From GCA-016699835 sp964543905 (GTDB lineage Bacteria; Planctomycetota; Phycisphaerae; Phycisphaerales; UBA1924): a stretch of 64,000 bases of DNA. Positions 9,111 to 17,979 of this stretch are shown piece by piece. The notes beneath the pieces are model-generated. The model did not search any database. It saw only the letters and a program-made list of their open reading frames with translations, and had not been told where the DNA came from. Location: positions 48,676 to 112,675 of the forward strand of contig CAZIZO010000011.1 in the NCBI GenBank assembly GCA_964543905.1, given 5' to 3'. Every line of letters begins with the position of its first letter. Position 1 is the stretch's first letter. The position numbers and the translations under genes are program-made.

Positions 9111-10028
9111 TCACCACTGGATACGCCGGCGGAGCCTGTAGCGTAGCCAGATGGCAAGGGCGTTCATGGTGAGGGTGATGGCGAGGAGGACAAGCCCGGC
9201 CGCGGCGGCATTCATCTGGAAGCGTGAATCGGGACGGGAGACCCAGTTGAACATCTGGATCGGGAGGACGGTGTATTCGGACGAGAGCCACGCGAATGGG
9301 CCGTGGATTCCGCCGTCGGGCTTCGCGGAAAATGGAGCGGGGGGGAGGAAGGCGATGAAGGTGAGGGCGCCGATGGTGATGAGGGGAGCGGTTTCGCCGA
9401 TGGCGCGAGAGAGGGCGATGATCGAGCCGGTGAGGATGCCGGAGAGGGAATAGGGGAGGATGTGGTGGTGGACGGTTTGGAGGCGAGAGGCGCCGCAGGC
9501 GTAGGAGGCCTCGCGGATGGCCTGCGGGATCGCGCGGATGGACTCGCGTGTCGCGACGATGACGATGGGCAGGACGAGCAAGCCCAGCGTGAGGCCCGCG
9601 GTGAGGATGTTGCGTCCCATGCCGAGTTGATACACGAGAAGTCCAAGAGCCATCAGGCCCCAGATGATGGAGGGGACGCCCGCGAGGTTGGCGGTGTTGA
9701 TCTCGATGATCGAGGTGAGCCAGTTCTTCTTCGCGTACTCCTCGAGGTAGATGCCGGCGGCGATCCCGAGCGGGATCGCCGTGACGGCGGTGACGAGCAT
9801 GACGAGGCAGGTTCCGACGATGGGGGAGAGGATCCCGGCGGCATCGGGCTTTCGGGAGGGGTAGGAGGAGAGGAAGGTCCACCCGAGGCGCGGGCCGCCA
9901 TCGTGGATGAGTTTGATAATGAGGGCGGCGAGGACGCCGAGAGCGAGGGTGACCAGGATCGCACCTGCGATGGCGAAGGCGAGGTCGACGCGCTGGCGTT
10001 TGCGAATGTTGGCGTCGAGGTCAAACAC
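9111..10028 (-). CDS. pstA: phosphate ABC transporter permease PstA
   Basis: An inner-membrane permease subunit of the Pst phosphate importer, 305 aa, with about six membrane helices. The first is LAFAIAGAILVTLALGVLAALII. The permease loop that contacts PstB is visible around ESIRAIPQAIREASYACGAS (EAA-like motif). PstA hallmarks include GIAAGIYLEEYAK and SIIWGLMALGLLVY. Translation starts with GTG at 10028, immediately next to the pstC stop codon at 10029-10031, which suggests translational coupling. Confidence 0.93.
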   Translation of the reverse strand: MFDLDANIRKRQRVDLAFAIAGAILVTLALGVLAALIIKLIHDGGPRLGWTFLSSYPSRKPDAAGILSPIVGTCLVMLVTAVTAIPLGIAAGIYLEEYAKKNWLTSIIEINTANLAGVPSIIWGLMALGLLVYQLGMGRNILTAGLTLGLLVLPIVIVATRESIRAIPQAIREASYACGASRLQTVHHHILPYSLSGILTGSIIALSRAIGETAPLITIGALTFIAFLPPAPFSAKPDGGIHGPFAWLSSEYTVLPIQMFNWVSRPDSRFQMNAAAAGLVLLAITLTMNALAIWLRYRLRRRIQW

Positions 10029-10970
10029 CTAGTAGGCCTCCCGGTACTTGCGACGGAGGATGTAGCCGGCAATGTTGAAACCGAGGGTGATCAGGACGAG
10101 GGTGAGGCCGGCGGCGAAGATGGATTGGTAGCCGAGCGTCCCGTGGGGCTGGTCGCCGCTGCTGGCTTGAACGATGAAGGCGGTGATGGTGGCAGCCTGG
10201 TTGCGTGGATCAACGGTAAAGGTGGGCTGCATTCCCGCCGCGATGGCGACGACCATGGTCTCGCCGAGGGCGCGGGATATCCCGAGGATATACGCGGCGG
10301 TGATGCCGGAAAGCGCGGCAGGAAAGATGACCTTCCAGGCCGTCTGGACTCGAGTCGCCCCCATCGCGTACGCGCCTTCGCGGAGCATTTGAGGGACGGC
10401 ACGCATCGCGTCCTCGCTGAGTGAAGCGATATAGGGGACGATCATGATGCCCATGACGAGGCCCGCACCGAGCATGTTGAAGCCCGGAAGGTCGGTCAAG
10501 ATCTTCTGGAGGAGAGGCGTGACGAAGAGGAGGGCGAAGTAGCCGTAAACCACCGTCGGGACGGCGCTCAGGAGTTCGAGCGCGGGCTTGACAAACTCAC
10601 GAAGGCGGTGAGGACAATACTCGCTGAGCCAGACGGCGACGACGGTCCCGACAGGGATCGCAACGCAAAGGGCGACGACGGTGGTGGTCATCGTGCCGGC
10701 GATCAGTGGGAGGATGCCATGGCTGGGGGGAGTGAAGAGGGGCGTCCACTCGAGCGAGGTGAGGAACTCGACGATGGAGACGTGCTTGAAGAAGCCGGCC
10801 GACTCGTAGATGAGGGTTCCGACGATGCCGAGGGTGATGACGACGGAAGAGGCGGCCGCGAGGAAGAGTCCGATCTCGATGATGGTGGGGAAGAAGCCCT
10901 GGCGGCGCGACGAGAGGGGGCGAGCCTTGACGCCCGGGAGGGAGGGAGATTGGTGGGCAAGGCTGGCCAT
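10029..10970 (-). CDS. pstC: phosphate ABC transporter permease PstC
   Basis: The partner permease of PstA, 313 aa, six predicted membrane helices. The EAA-like cytoplasmic loop AMRAVPQMLREGAYAMGATR is clear, with GTVVAVWLSEYCPHRLREFVKP and LLSAVPTVVYGYFAL as family hallmarks. I chose ATG 10970 (MASLAHQS). The open frame continues upstream to 11219, but that part is low-complexity, overlaps the pstS 3' end, and lies across a stem-loop with a U-tract that sits just before this start. The gene abuts pstA. Confidence 0.93.
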   Translation of the reverse strand: MASLAHQSPSLPGVKARPLSSRRQGFFPTIIEIGLFLAAASSVVITLGIVGTLIYESAGFFKHVSIVEFLTSLEWTPLFTPPSHGILPLIAGTMTTTVVALCVAIPVGTVVAVWLSEYCPHRLREFVKPALELLSAVPTVVYGYFALLFVTPLLQKILTDLPGFNMLGAGLVMGIMIVPYIASLSEDAMRAVPQMLREGAYAMGATRVQTAWKVIFPAALSGITAAYILGISRALGETMVVAIAAGMQPTFTVDPRNQAATITAFIVQASSGDQPHGTLGYQSIFAAGLTLVLITLGFNIAGYILRRKYREAY

Positions 10971-10983
10971 GCGAGAGGCTTGG

Positions 10984-11016
10984 AAAAAACCGGGGACGGA
11001 TCGCGAGACCCGTCCC
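10984..11016 (-). terminator. stem-loop with U-tract between pstS and pstC (attenuator-type terminator)
   Basis: On the minus strand the order is GGGACGG, a 10-base loop, CCGTCCC, then CGG and six T. This is a 7-bp GC stem followed by a U-run, the form of a Rho-independent terminator. It lies after pstS and 14 bases before the pstC start, inside what must be one operon. A partial terminator here would let the binding protein be made in excess over the membrane subunits. The read-through function is inference. Confidence 0.7.
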
Positions 11017-11190
11017 GAGGAGTGTACCAAAGTCAGAGAGTTGAAGGAGTCGTACGGAAGTGGCGGATATCCGTGAAGAAGCAAGCGAAACCGTGCGAAA
11101 GAGGTGGGAAGGTGCTTGAAACTCCGCTTGAGTCGGGAGTTTGCCGTTCGATATCCCCCCGCCCGCTCCCTCTGGGACGGTGAGTTTGGA

Positions 11191-12249
11191 TTACTTCTTC
11201 TCGTCCTTCTTAGTGTCATCCTTCTTGATGACGGTGCTCACGAGGGGTCGCTTGAAGAGTTCGTCGATGTGGAGGCCGGTTTCGGAGTGGCCGCCGAAGG
11301 CGGTGCCCGTCTGCTGCGTGTTCAGGCGCTCCATGCCCTTGACGTAGGCGTCGCTGGGGAGGGGGATGTACTTGACTTCCTTCGCCATCTCGGCGCCGTG
11401 GGTCAGGAAGAACTGGACGAAACGCTTGACCTCAGGGCGTTCGAGGCTCTTCTTGTTGACGTAGATGAAAATGGGACGGGCGAGGGGGTTGTACGAGCCG
11501 TCCTTCACGCTGGCGTCACCTGGCATGACGGCCTTGCCTTCGGCATTGACAATGGGAACGGCCTTGAGTTTGGCCTGATTCTCGGCGTAGTAGGCGTAGC
11601 CGAAGTAGCCGAGGGCGTTCTTGTCTCCCGCGATGCCCTGGACAAGGGTGTTATCGTCTTCGCTGGCGGTGTAGTCTGGGCGGGAGGCCTTGGACTTCCC
11701 GTTGATCGCCTCGGTGAAGTAGTCGAAGGTTCCGGAGTCGGAGCCGGCGCCGTAGAGTTTGAGCGGCTCGGCGGGCCATGCGGGGTTGACATCGCTCCAC
11801 TTCATGATCTTGCCCTTCGCGTCGGGCTCCCAGATCTTCTTGAGTTCGGCGACGGTGAACTGCTTGATGAAGTCGTTCTTGGGATTCACCATCACGGTGA
11901 GCGCGTCGAACGCGATCGGGAGTTCGATGTACTCAATCTTGTTGGCGATGGCTTCTTCCATCTCTTTGGCAAGGATGGGGCGAGAGGCGTTGGAGATGTC
12001 GATCTCACCGCGGACGAACTTCTTGAAGCCGCCGCCCGTGCCGGAGATGCCGACGGTCACTTTCGTGTTTGCGCCAGACTTCTTCTCGGCGTTCTGAAAC
12101 TCCTCCGCAACGGCCTCGGTAATCGGGAAGACGGTGCTCGAACCGTCGATCTTGATGGTGGACTGAGCGAGGGCGAGGCGACCGAAAGAGGCCACCAGAC
12201 CGAACGCCACGATCATGCCGCCCGCGAGTTTGCTCGATCCGATACGCAT
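11191..12249 (-). CDS. pstS: phosphate-binding protein PstS
   Basis: The periplasmic phosphate receptor feeding PstCAB, 352 aa. A signal peptide (MRIGSSKLAGGMIVAFGLVA...LALAQ) precedes the mature start STIKIDGSSTVFPI, and the phosphate-binding GISGTGGGF and ISNASRPI motifs are intact. The start is ATG 12249, with AGGGAG as ribosome site. A longer frame to 12297 would put a charged leader before the signal. The C-terminus ends in a Lys/Asp-rich tail (KKDDTKKDEKK). First gene of the minus-strand pst operon. A direct repeat about 120 bases upstream may be its Pho box. Confidence 0.93.
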   Translation of the reverse strand: MRIGSSKLAGGMIVAFGLVASFGRLALAQSTIKIDGSSTVFPITEAVAEEFQNAEKKSGANTKVTVGISGTGGGFKKFVRGEIDISNASRPILAKEMEEAIANKIEYIELPIAFDALTVMVNPKNDFIKQFTVAELKKIWEPDAKGKIMKWSDVNPAWPAEPLKLYGAGSDSGTFDYFTEAINGKSKASRPDYTASEDDNTLVQGIAGDKNALGYFGYAYYAENQAKLKAVPIVNAEGKAVMPGDASVKDGSYNPLARPIFIYVNKKSLERPEVKRFVQFFLTHGAEMAKEVKYIPLPSDAYVKGMERLNTQQTGTAFGGHSETGLHIDELFKRPLVSTVIKKDDTKKDEKK

Positions 12250-12366
12250 TCCAGGAGTCTCCCTGAGTGGGCACCCCGGGCCAACCCCAGCACCCATGCG
12301 GGGGAATGGACCGAGGTATGCAAGGATTATCGCGGGGCGTCTTCACACTTCATCCCACCCAGCGCT

Positions 12367-12386
12367 AAGAGTTCGTCAAGAGTTCG
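12367..12386 (-). promoter_or_regulatory. 11-bp-phased direct repeat upstream of pstS (possible Pho box)
   Basis: On the minus strand the 9-base word CGAACTCTT occurs twice, exactly 11 bases apart. Two direct 11-bp units are the general layout of PhoB/PhoP boxes upstream of pst operons, though the word itself does not match the E. coli consensus. It lies in the gap between the divergent pstS and sucA genes. The assignment rests on spacing and position only. Confidence 0.4.
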
Positions 12387-12553
12387 CGTGGGTGCGGAAT
12401 GACATTCCCAGTCTGTGGGGTAAGGAGGTCTTTCGTGCGTGCGGAGTCTGAGGGAAGGATGGGCGATGGCCTAGGATTGATCCGATATCCCGCATGCGCA
12501 TAGGAAGGAGTCCTATCGCCGTTTGTTCGGTCTCAGCGAGGCCAAAGGTATCT

Positions 12554-15382
12554 ATGACGACCCCCTCACCCAGCGAAGGCCCGAAGGCCGTGTCCCCATC
12601 AGTAAACGGTTGGAACGCCGAGTACTTGGACGAACAGTACACGCGATTCCGGGAAGACCCCTCCTCGGTGTCTTCGGACGTCCGAGCGTTCTTTCTCGGG
12701 TTCGAACTGGCTTCGGACGGACGCAAGCCGGCGGTGGGAGCGGTGCATGTCTCCCCCATCGATGCGAAGGTGGACGAACTGCTCTTTGCGTATCGCGAGC
12801 ACGGGCACGTGTGCGCGAAGACGGACCCCTTTGATCGTGCACGCGCACGGCCTGAGGTGCTGACACTGGCGCATCACGGGCTTTCGGATGATGACCTGTC
12901 GCAGACGGTGGCGTATCCCGCGGAGTTCGGGCGGACGTCGGGCACGCTGCGGGAGTTGGTCGCCCTGCTCGAGCAGCGGTATTGCGGGACGATCGCGTAC
13001 GAGTTCATGCACATCCCCGAAGAGCGCGAGCGAGAGTGGTTCCGCACGCGGATCGAGTCGGACCGGGTCATTCCGAAGTTCACCCCCGCCCAGAAGGCGA
13101 GGATTCTGGAACACCTGACGTCGGCCGAGGTCTTTGACCGCTTCTGCGGCAAGCGTTACCAGGGCAAGAAGCGGTTTAGTTTGGAGGGCGGAGAGGGTTT
13201 GATTCCGCTGCTCAAGTGGGCGACGGATCGCGCGGGCGAGTTGGGGGTGGCGGAGATCGTGGCGGCGATGCCGCACCGGGGACGATTGAGCGTGCTTCGG
13301 AACTGGGTGGGCAAGGACAACCACCGCCTGTTCACGGAGTTTGAGGACAGTTGGACGGACGCAGGGAATCAGGGGGGCGGGGACGTCAAATACCACCGCG
13401 GATACTCGGGGGACCACAGTTTGCCGGACGGACGGCGGGTGATCATTTCGATGATGAACAACCCGAGCCATCTGGAGAGTGTGAACGCGGTGGCGATGGG
13501 CAAGTGCCGGGCGAACCAGGACTTTTTCAACGATCACGAGCGTCGGAAGATCATCTGCCTCATCATGCACGGCGACGGCGCGGTCGCGGGGCAGGGGGTG
13601 GTGGCCGAATGTCTCAACATGAGCCGCCTGGAGGGGTACACGGTCGGCGGGACGATCCACGTGGTGATCAACAACCTGGTCGCGTTCACGACGGACCCGG
13701 AGGACGATCGCTCGACGATGTACTGCACGGACATCGGAAAGATGATCAACACGCCGGTGATCCATGTGAATGGGCACGACCCGGAGGCCATCGTGGCGGC
13801 GGCGATGCTGGCGGTGGAGTATCGGCACGAGTTCCGGAAGGACGTGTTCGTCGAGTTGGTGTGCTATCGCAAGTACGGTCACAACGAGCAGGACGAGCCG
13901 GGATACACGCAGCCGGAGTTGTACAGGCTGGTGCGTGAGCATCCGGGACCGGCGGAGGTCTATCGACGACGCCTGATCGCGGAAGGCTCGATCACGGCCG
14001 AGGCCGCGCAGGCGCAGGTCGATCGTGAACTGAAGGAGTTGGAGCGGGGACAGACGGCGGCACAGGCGCAGCCTGTGAACCCCGTGCCGCCTCCGGGCGG
14101 GGGCGAATGGGCGGGCTATCAAGGGGTGTACTCGTTTGAATCGCCTAAGACAGCGGTGGATGCCTCGGTGATCGCGGAAGTCTGCGCGGCGATGGGAAGA
14201 ACGCCCGAGGGTTTCCATGTCCATCCGAAGTTGAAAAGCCTCCTGCAGTCGCGTGCGGGCTTGCCGAGCACGAAGAAGTTATCGCACGCGGACGCGGAGC
14301 AGATCGCGGTCGGGACGTTGCTCCTGGACGGCGTGCCGGTGCGGTTCAGCGGGCAGGATTCTCGGCGAGGGACGTTTACCTCGCGGCACGCGGTGCTGCG
14401 GGACGAACAGAGCGGGGCGAAGTACACGCCGCTGAATCACGTGCGACCCGGGAAGCAGGCGACCTATTCGTGTTGGGACAGTCCGCTGTCGGAGTACAGC
14501 GTGATGGGCTTTGACTACGGATATAGCCGGGGCATGCCACGAGCGTTGGTGGCGTGGGAGGGGCAGTTCGGCGACTTTGCGAACACGGCCCAGGTGATCA
14601 TCGATCAGTATTTGGCGGGATCGGAGGTGAAGTGGCACCGCTGGGGCGGGCTGGTGCTGCTCTTGCCGCACGGTTATGAGGGACAAGGCCCCGAGCACTC
14701 GTCGGCCAAGTTGGAGAGGTTCCTGTCGCTGTGCGCGGACGACAACATGGAGGTGGTGTATCCGTCCACGGGAGCCCAAACGTTCCACATGCTTCGCCGA
14801 CAGGCGCTGCGCAACTTCCGCAAGCCGTTGATCGTGATGACACCCAAGAAGTACCTGAGGTATGAGAGCGCCTCGATCGAGGAACTCTCGACCGGGCAGT
14901 TCCAGCACTTGATCGATGACCCCAAGATGGCGAACCCGTCGGCCTGCAAGGGCGTGACTCGGGTGATCTACTGCACGGGCAAGATCTACCACGAGTTGAA
15001 CGATCGTCGCGAGCAGAGCGGGCGAACGGATGTGGCGATCGTGCGGATCGAGCAGTTGTACCCGTTCCACGCGGAGATGGCGTCGAAGATCGACGCACGG
15101 TATCCGGACAAGGCCGAGCGGGTGTGGGTGCAGGAGGAGCCTCGCAACGCCGGGGCATACATGTACATCGCGGATGTTTATCGCGTGAACTTCGGCTTGG
15201 AACTCAAGTACATCGGGCGTCTGGCCAGCGCGTCGCCCGCGACCGGCTCGGAGCATGCGCACAAAGATCAGCAGGAGCGGCTGCTCAGCGAGGCGATCGC
15301 GCCGCTCGGCGCAACGCCGGGGAAAGGGAGCGCGAAGGACGGGAAGGCGGTGCACGCGGCACCGAAGCACGGGAAGCACTAG
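12554..15382 (+). CDS. sucA: 2-oxoglutarate dehydrogenase E1 component
   Basis: The thiamine-diphosphate E1 subunit that decarboxylates 2-oxoglutarate and passes the succinyl group to SucB, 942 aa. N-terminal YLDEQYTRFREDPSSVSSDVRAFF is the short E2-binding region. The ThDP core shows MPHRGRLSVLRNW, HGDGAVAGQGVV and a GHNEQDEPGYTQP motif, with the YRKYGHNE catalytic region. The C-terminal half has the transketolase-like pyrimidine domain. ATG 12554 (MTTPSPSEG) has AAAGG nearby; an upstream ATG at 12494 is possible but poorly supported. It is followed after 69 bases by sucB. No lpd (E3) gene is present in the window. Confidence 0.95.
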   Translation: MTTPSPSEGPKAVSPSVNGWNAEYLDEQYTRFREDPSSVSSDVRAFFLGFELASDGRKPAVGAVHVSPIDAKVDELLFAYREHGHVCAKTDPFDRARARPEVLTLAHHGLSDDDLSQTVAYPAEFGRTSGTLRELVALLEQRYCGTIAYEFMHIPEEREREWFRTRIESDRVIPKFTPAQKARILEHLTSAEVFDRFCGKRYQGKKRFSLEGGEGLIPLLKWATDRAGELGVAEIVAAMPHRGRLSVLRNWVGKDNHRLFTEFEDSWTDAGNQGGGDVKYHRGYSGDHSLPDGRRVIISMMNNPSHLESVNAVAMGKCRANQDFFNDHERRKIICLIMHGDGAVAGQGVVAECLNMSRLEGYTVGGTIHVVINNLVAFTTDPEDDRSTMYCTDIGKMINTPVIHVNGHDPEAIVAAAMLAVEYRHEFRKDVFVELVCYRKYGHNEQDEPGYTQPELYRLVREHPGPAEVYRRRLIAEGSITAEAAQAQVDRELKELERGQTAAQAQPVNPVPPPGGGEWAGYQGVYSFESPKTAVDASVIAEVCAAMGRTPEGFHVHPKLKSLLQSRAGLPSTKKLSHADAEQIAVGTLLLDGVPVRFSGQDSRRGTFTSRHAVLRDEQSGAKYTPLNHVRPGKQATYSCWDSPLSEYSVMGFDYGYSRGMPRALVAWEGQFGDFANTAQVIIDQYLAGSEVKWHRWGGLVLLLPHGYEGQGPEHSSAKLERFLSLCADDNMEVVYPSTGAQTFHMLRRQALRNFRKPLIVMTPKKYLRYESASIEELSTGQFQHLIDDPKMANPSACKGVTRVIYCTGKIYHELNDRREQSGRTDVAIVRIEQLYPFHAEMASKIDARYPDKAERVWVQEEPRNAGAYMYIADVYRVNFGLELKYIGRLASASPATGSEHAHKDQQERLLSEAIAPLGATPGKGSAKDGKAVHAAPKHGKH

Positions 15383-15451
15383 CACGAGCGAGAACGACGA
15401 TATCCAGGCACGGACACTTCAATAGGCTTGCACAGACCTTCGGAGAGAACC

Positions 15452-16735
15452 ATGGCGATCGATATTGTGATGCCCCAGGCCGGCGAGAGCGTGACCAGCG
15501 GCGTGGTGTCGCGCTGGCTGAAGAACAACGGCGAACGTGTCCAGCGCGACGAGGGCGTTGTCGAGATCGAAACGGACAAGGTGACGCTTGAGGTGCCCGC
15601 TCCGGCGGCGGGCGTGGTCTCGCAGAAGGTCAAGCCGGGCGAGACGGTGCAGATCGGGCAGGTCCTCGGAGGGATTGACGAGGCTGGCGTCTCGGGCGCG
15701 GCATCGCCCAGCGCGACCCAAGCGGCGGCGACCGTGGGATCGACGCCCTCCGCGACGTCGGCGGCCGCGGTGGCGGGCGTGCACGATGACGACGTTCGAG
15801 CCACGCCATTGGCTCGGAAGGTGGCGGACGAGTTGCACGTGGACCTGTCCAAGGTCGTCGGAACCGGCGCCGGGGGGCGGATCCGCGAGCAAGACGTGAT
15901 CGCCTTCTCGCAAGCCAAAGGCTCGAATGGCTCAGCAACCACCACGCCCGCGGCGAAGAAGGATGCGGCCGTGTCGACGCCAGCCCCCGTGGCCAGTGCG
16001 GGCGAGGGCGGCACCCGTCGCGTCTCGCGCGAACGGATGTCCACGCTGCGACAGCGAGTTGCCTCGCGGTTGGTTCAGGCGCAGCACACGGCGGCGATGC
16101 TCACGACCTTCAACGAGTGCGACATGACGGCCGTCATGGCCCTCCGCAAGCAGTACAAGGACGAGTTCGAAAAGAAGCATGCGATCGGGCTCGGGTTCAT
16201 GTCGTTCTTTGTCAAGGCGGCGGTGGGGGCGCTTCGGGCCTTCCCGCTGGTCAACGCGAGCATTGTGGATGACGGCGGGCAGCCGAGCGTCGAGAAGCAC
16301 GACTACCAGGACATTGCGGTCGCGGTGGCGAGCCCGAAGGGGCTTGTGGTGCCGGTGATCCGCAATGCCGAGACGTTGTCGATGGCGAAGATCGAGTTGG
16401 CGATCAAGGAACTCGCGACAAAGGCAAAGGACGGCAAACTGACGATCGAGGAGATGCAGGGGGGCACGTTCACGATCACGAACGGGGGCATCTTTGGCAG
16501 TTTGATGTCGACCCCGATCCTGAATCCGCCGCAGAGTGCGATTTTGGGGATGCACGCGATCAAGAACCGCGCGGTGGAGGACCCGACGAACCCGGGGCAG
16601 GTCGCGATCCGACCCATGATGTACTTGGCGCTGAGTTACGACCATCGGATCATCGATGGAGCGGAGGCGGTGCAGTTCCTCGTCTTCATCAAGAAGGCGA
16701 TCGAGGACCCGCAGCGGCTCTTGCTGGAAGTGTGA
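15452..16735 (+). CDS. sucB: dihydrolipoyllysine succinyltransferase (E2)
   Basis: The E2 core of the 2-oxoglutarate dehydrogenase complex, 427 aa. Domain order is standard. A lipoyl domain (residues 1-77) has the modified lysine K43 in EIETDKVTLEVP. An Ala/Thr-rich linker leads to the E1/E3-binding domain near residues 115-150 (ATPLARKVADEL, GTGAGGRIREQDV), and another linker to the catalytic domain. The catalytic motif DHRIIDG lies at 397-403, with H398 and D402. ATG 15452 has a close GGAGAG ribosome site. It lies directly downstream of sucA and forms an operon with it. Confidence 0.95.
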   Translation: MAIDIVMPQAGESVTSGVVSRWLKNNGERVQRDEGVVEIETDKVTLEVPAPAAGVVSQKVKPGETVQIGQVLGGIDEAGVSGAASPSATQAAATVGSTPSATSAAAVAGVHDDDVRATPLARKVADELHVDLSKVVGTGAGGRIREQDVIAFSQAKGSNGSATTTPAAKKDAAVSTPAPVASAGEGGTRRVSRERMSTLRQRVASRLVQAQHTAAMLTTFNECDMTAVMALRKQYKDEFEKKHAIGLGFMSFFVKAAVGALRAFPLVNASIVDDGGQPSVEKHDYQDIAVAVASPKGLVVPVIRNAETLSMAKIELAIKELATKAKDGKLTIEEMQGGTFTITNGGIFGSLMSTPILNPPQSAILGMHAIKNRAVEDPTNPGQVAIRPMMYLALSYDHRIIDGAEAVQFLVFIKKAIEDPQRLLLEV

Positions 16736-16789
16736 TCCGGGGACCCGTTCCGACGCGGGCGTACGCTGCTGCTCTTCCCAGGAGGCCTT

Positions 16790-17851
16790 ATGCTCCCGTC
16801 GAACCGTAACGCGATTTCTCGTCGTGATGCCCTGCACCGGGCCGGCGCCACGGCGGCCGCGGCCTTCTTTGCCCCATTCGTTCGTGGGAGCGGGAAATCG
16901 GGGCTGGAGCCGACCGTTCTCGGCACCGGCGAGCACCGCTTCGAGGTGCGGCACGACTGGGGGACGCTCCCGGGCGATCTCGCGTGGGGGAACACGCACG
17001 GCGTGTGCGAGGATTCGCAGGGCAACATCTACATCAAGCACACGGTGCATGCGACGAGCGCGAAGGCGGATGCGGTCGTGGTCTTCGATCCGGACTGCAC
17101 GTTCGTGCGTTCATGGGGTGCGGAGTACAAGGGCGGGGCCCACGGCATGCACGTGTCGCGAGAGCCGGACGGCGAGTTCCTCTATCTGTGCGATCAGGCC
17201 CGTGGAGTGGTGGACAAGACAACGCTCAAGGGCGAGAAACTGTGGAGCAAGGCATGCCCGATGGAGAGCGGGCTGTACAACGCGGCAGGGGAGTATCACC
17301 CCACGAACGTGGCGGTCGTGCCGAGCGGTGCGCGAGCGGGCGAGTTGTACATCGCGGATGGATACGGAAAGAGTTGGATTCATCACTACAACGCGAAGGG
17401 CGAGTATGTCAAGTCGTTCGGCGGCCCGGGCAACGAGCGCGGTCAGGTCTCGTGCCCCCACGGGCTGATGGTGGACACACGCGACCCGTCGAACCCGATG
17501 CTCGTGGTGGCCGATCGCTCGAACAGCCGATTGCAGTTCTTCACGCTCGATGGTCGGCATGTCAAGTTCGTGAAGGACGAGATGCGGATGCCCTGCCACT
17601 TTGATCAGCGTGGGGGTGTGCTGCTGGTGCCGGACTTGAAGGCGCGGGTGACGTTGCTGGACAAGGACAACACGCTGATCACGCATCTGGGGGATGATGG
17701 GGACTTCCGGTTGCGAGAGTTGGCGAGGGAGAAGTTCGTCGCGGGGAAGTTCATCGCGCCCCACTCGGCCATCTTCGATCATGCCGGCAACATCTTCGTG
17801 GTGGAGTGGGTCGAGGTTGGTCGAGTGACGAAACTGCGGAAGGTCGATTGA
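16790..17851 (+). CDS. Tat-exported NHL-repeat beta-propeller protein
   Basis: A 353-aa secreted protein. The N-terminus has a twin-arginine signal (SRRDALHRAGATAAAAFFAP), implying export in folded form. The body is a six-bladed propeller of NHL type, with repeats such as EDSQGNIYIKHT, GLMVDTRDPSNPMLVVADR and PHSAIFDHAGNIFVVEW. It resembles the NHL proteins related to peptidyl-amidoglycolate lyase, but no catalytic assignment can be made. A strong ribosome site (AGGAGG) precedes ATG 16790. It sits 54 bases after sucB, so co-transcription is possible, but a link to the TCA cycle is not implied. Confidence 0.8.
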   Translation: MLPSNRNAISRRDALHRAGATAAAAFFAPFVRGSGKSGLEPTVLGTGEHRFEVRHDWGTLPGDLAWGNTHGVCEDSQGNIYIKHTVHATSAKADAVVVFDPDCTFVRSWGAEYKGGAHGMHVSREPDGEFLYLCDQARGVVDKTTLKGEKLWSKACPMESGLYNAAGEYHPTNVAVVPSGARAGELYIADGYGKSWIHHYNAKGEYVKSFGGPGNERGQVSCPHGLMVDTRDPSNPMLVVADRSNSRLQFFTLDGRHVKFVKDEMRMPCHFDQRGGVLLVPDLKARVTLLDKDNTLITHLGDDGDFRLRELAREKFVAGKFIAPHSAIFDHAGNIFVVEWVEVGRVTKLRKVD

Positions 17852-17979
17852 GTTGCGGGCCGCCGCGTCGACGCGCGGGCGGCGTCGAGGTGGAGGCGAT
17901 GAAACGTCCGTGTCGGAATGGAGAATAAGGCTCGTGGACGCGGCGTGAGCCGCGACCACGCACATAGGAGCAGAAGACG

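Noticed and set aside
12599..14224. 541-codon minus-strand frame opposite sucA
   Set aside because: Arg/His-rich shadow of sucA, whose catalytic motifs are intact.
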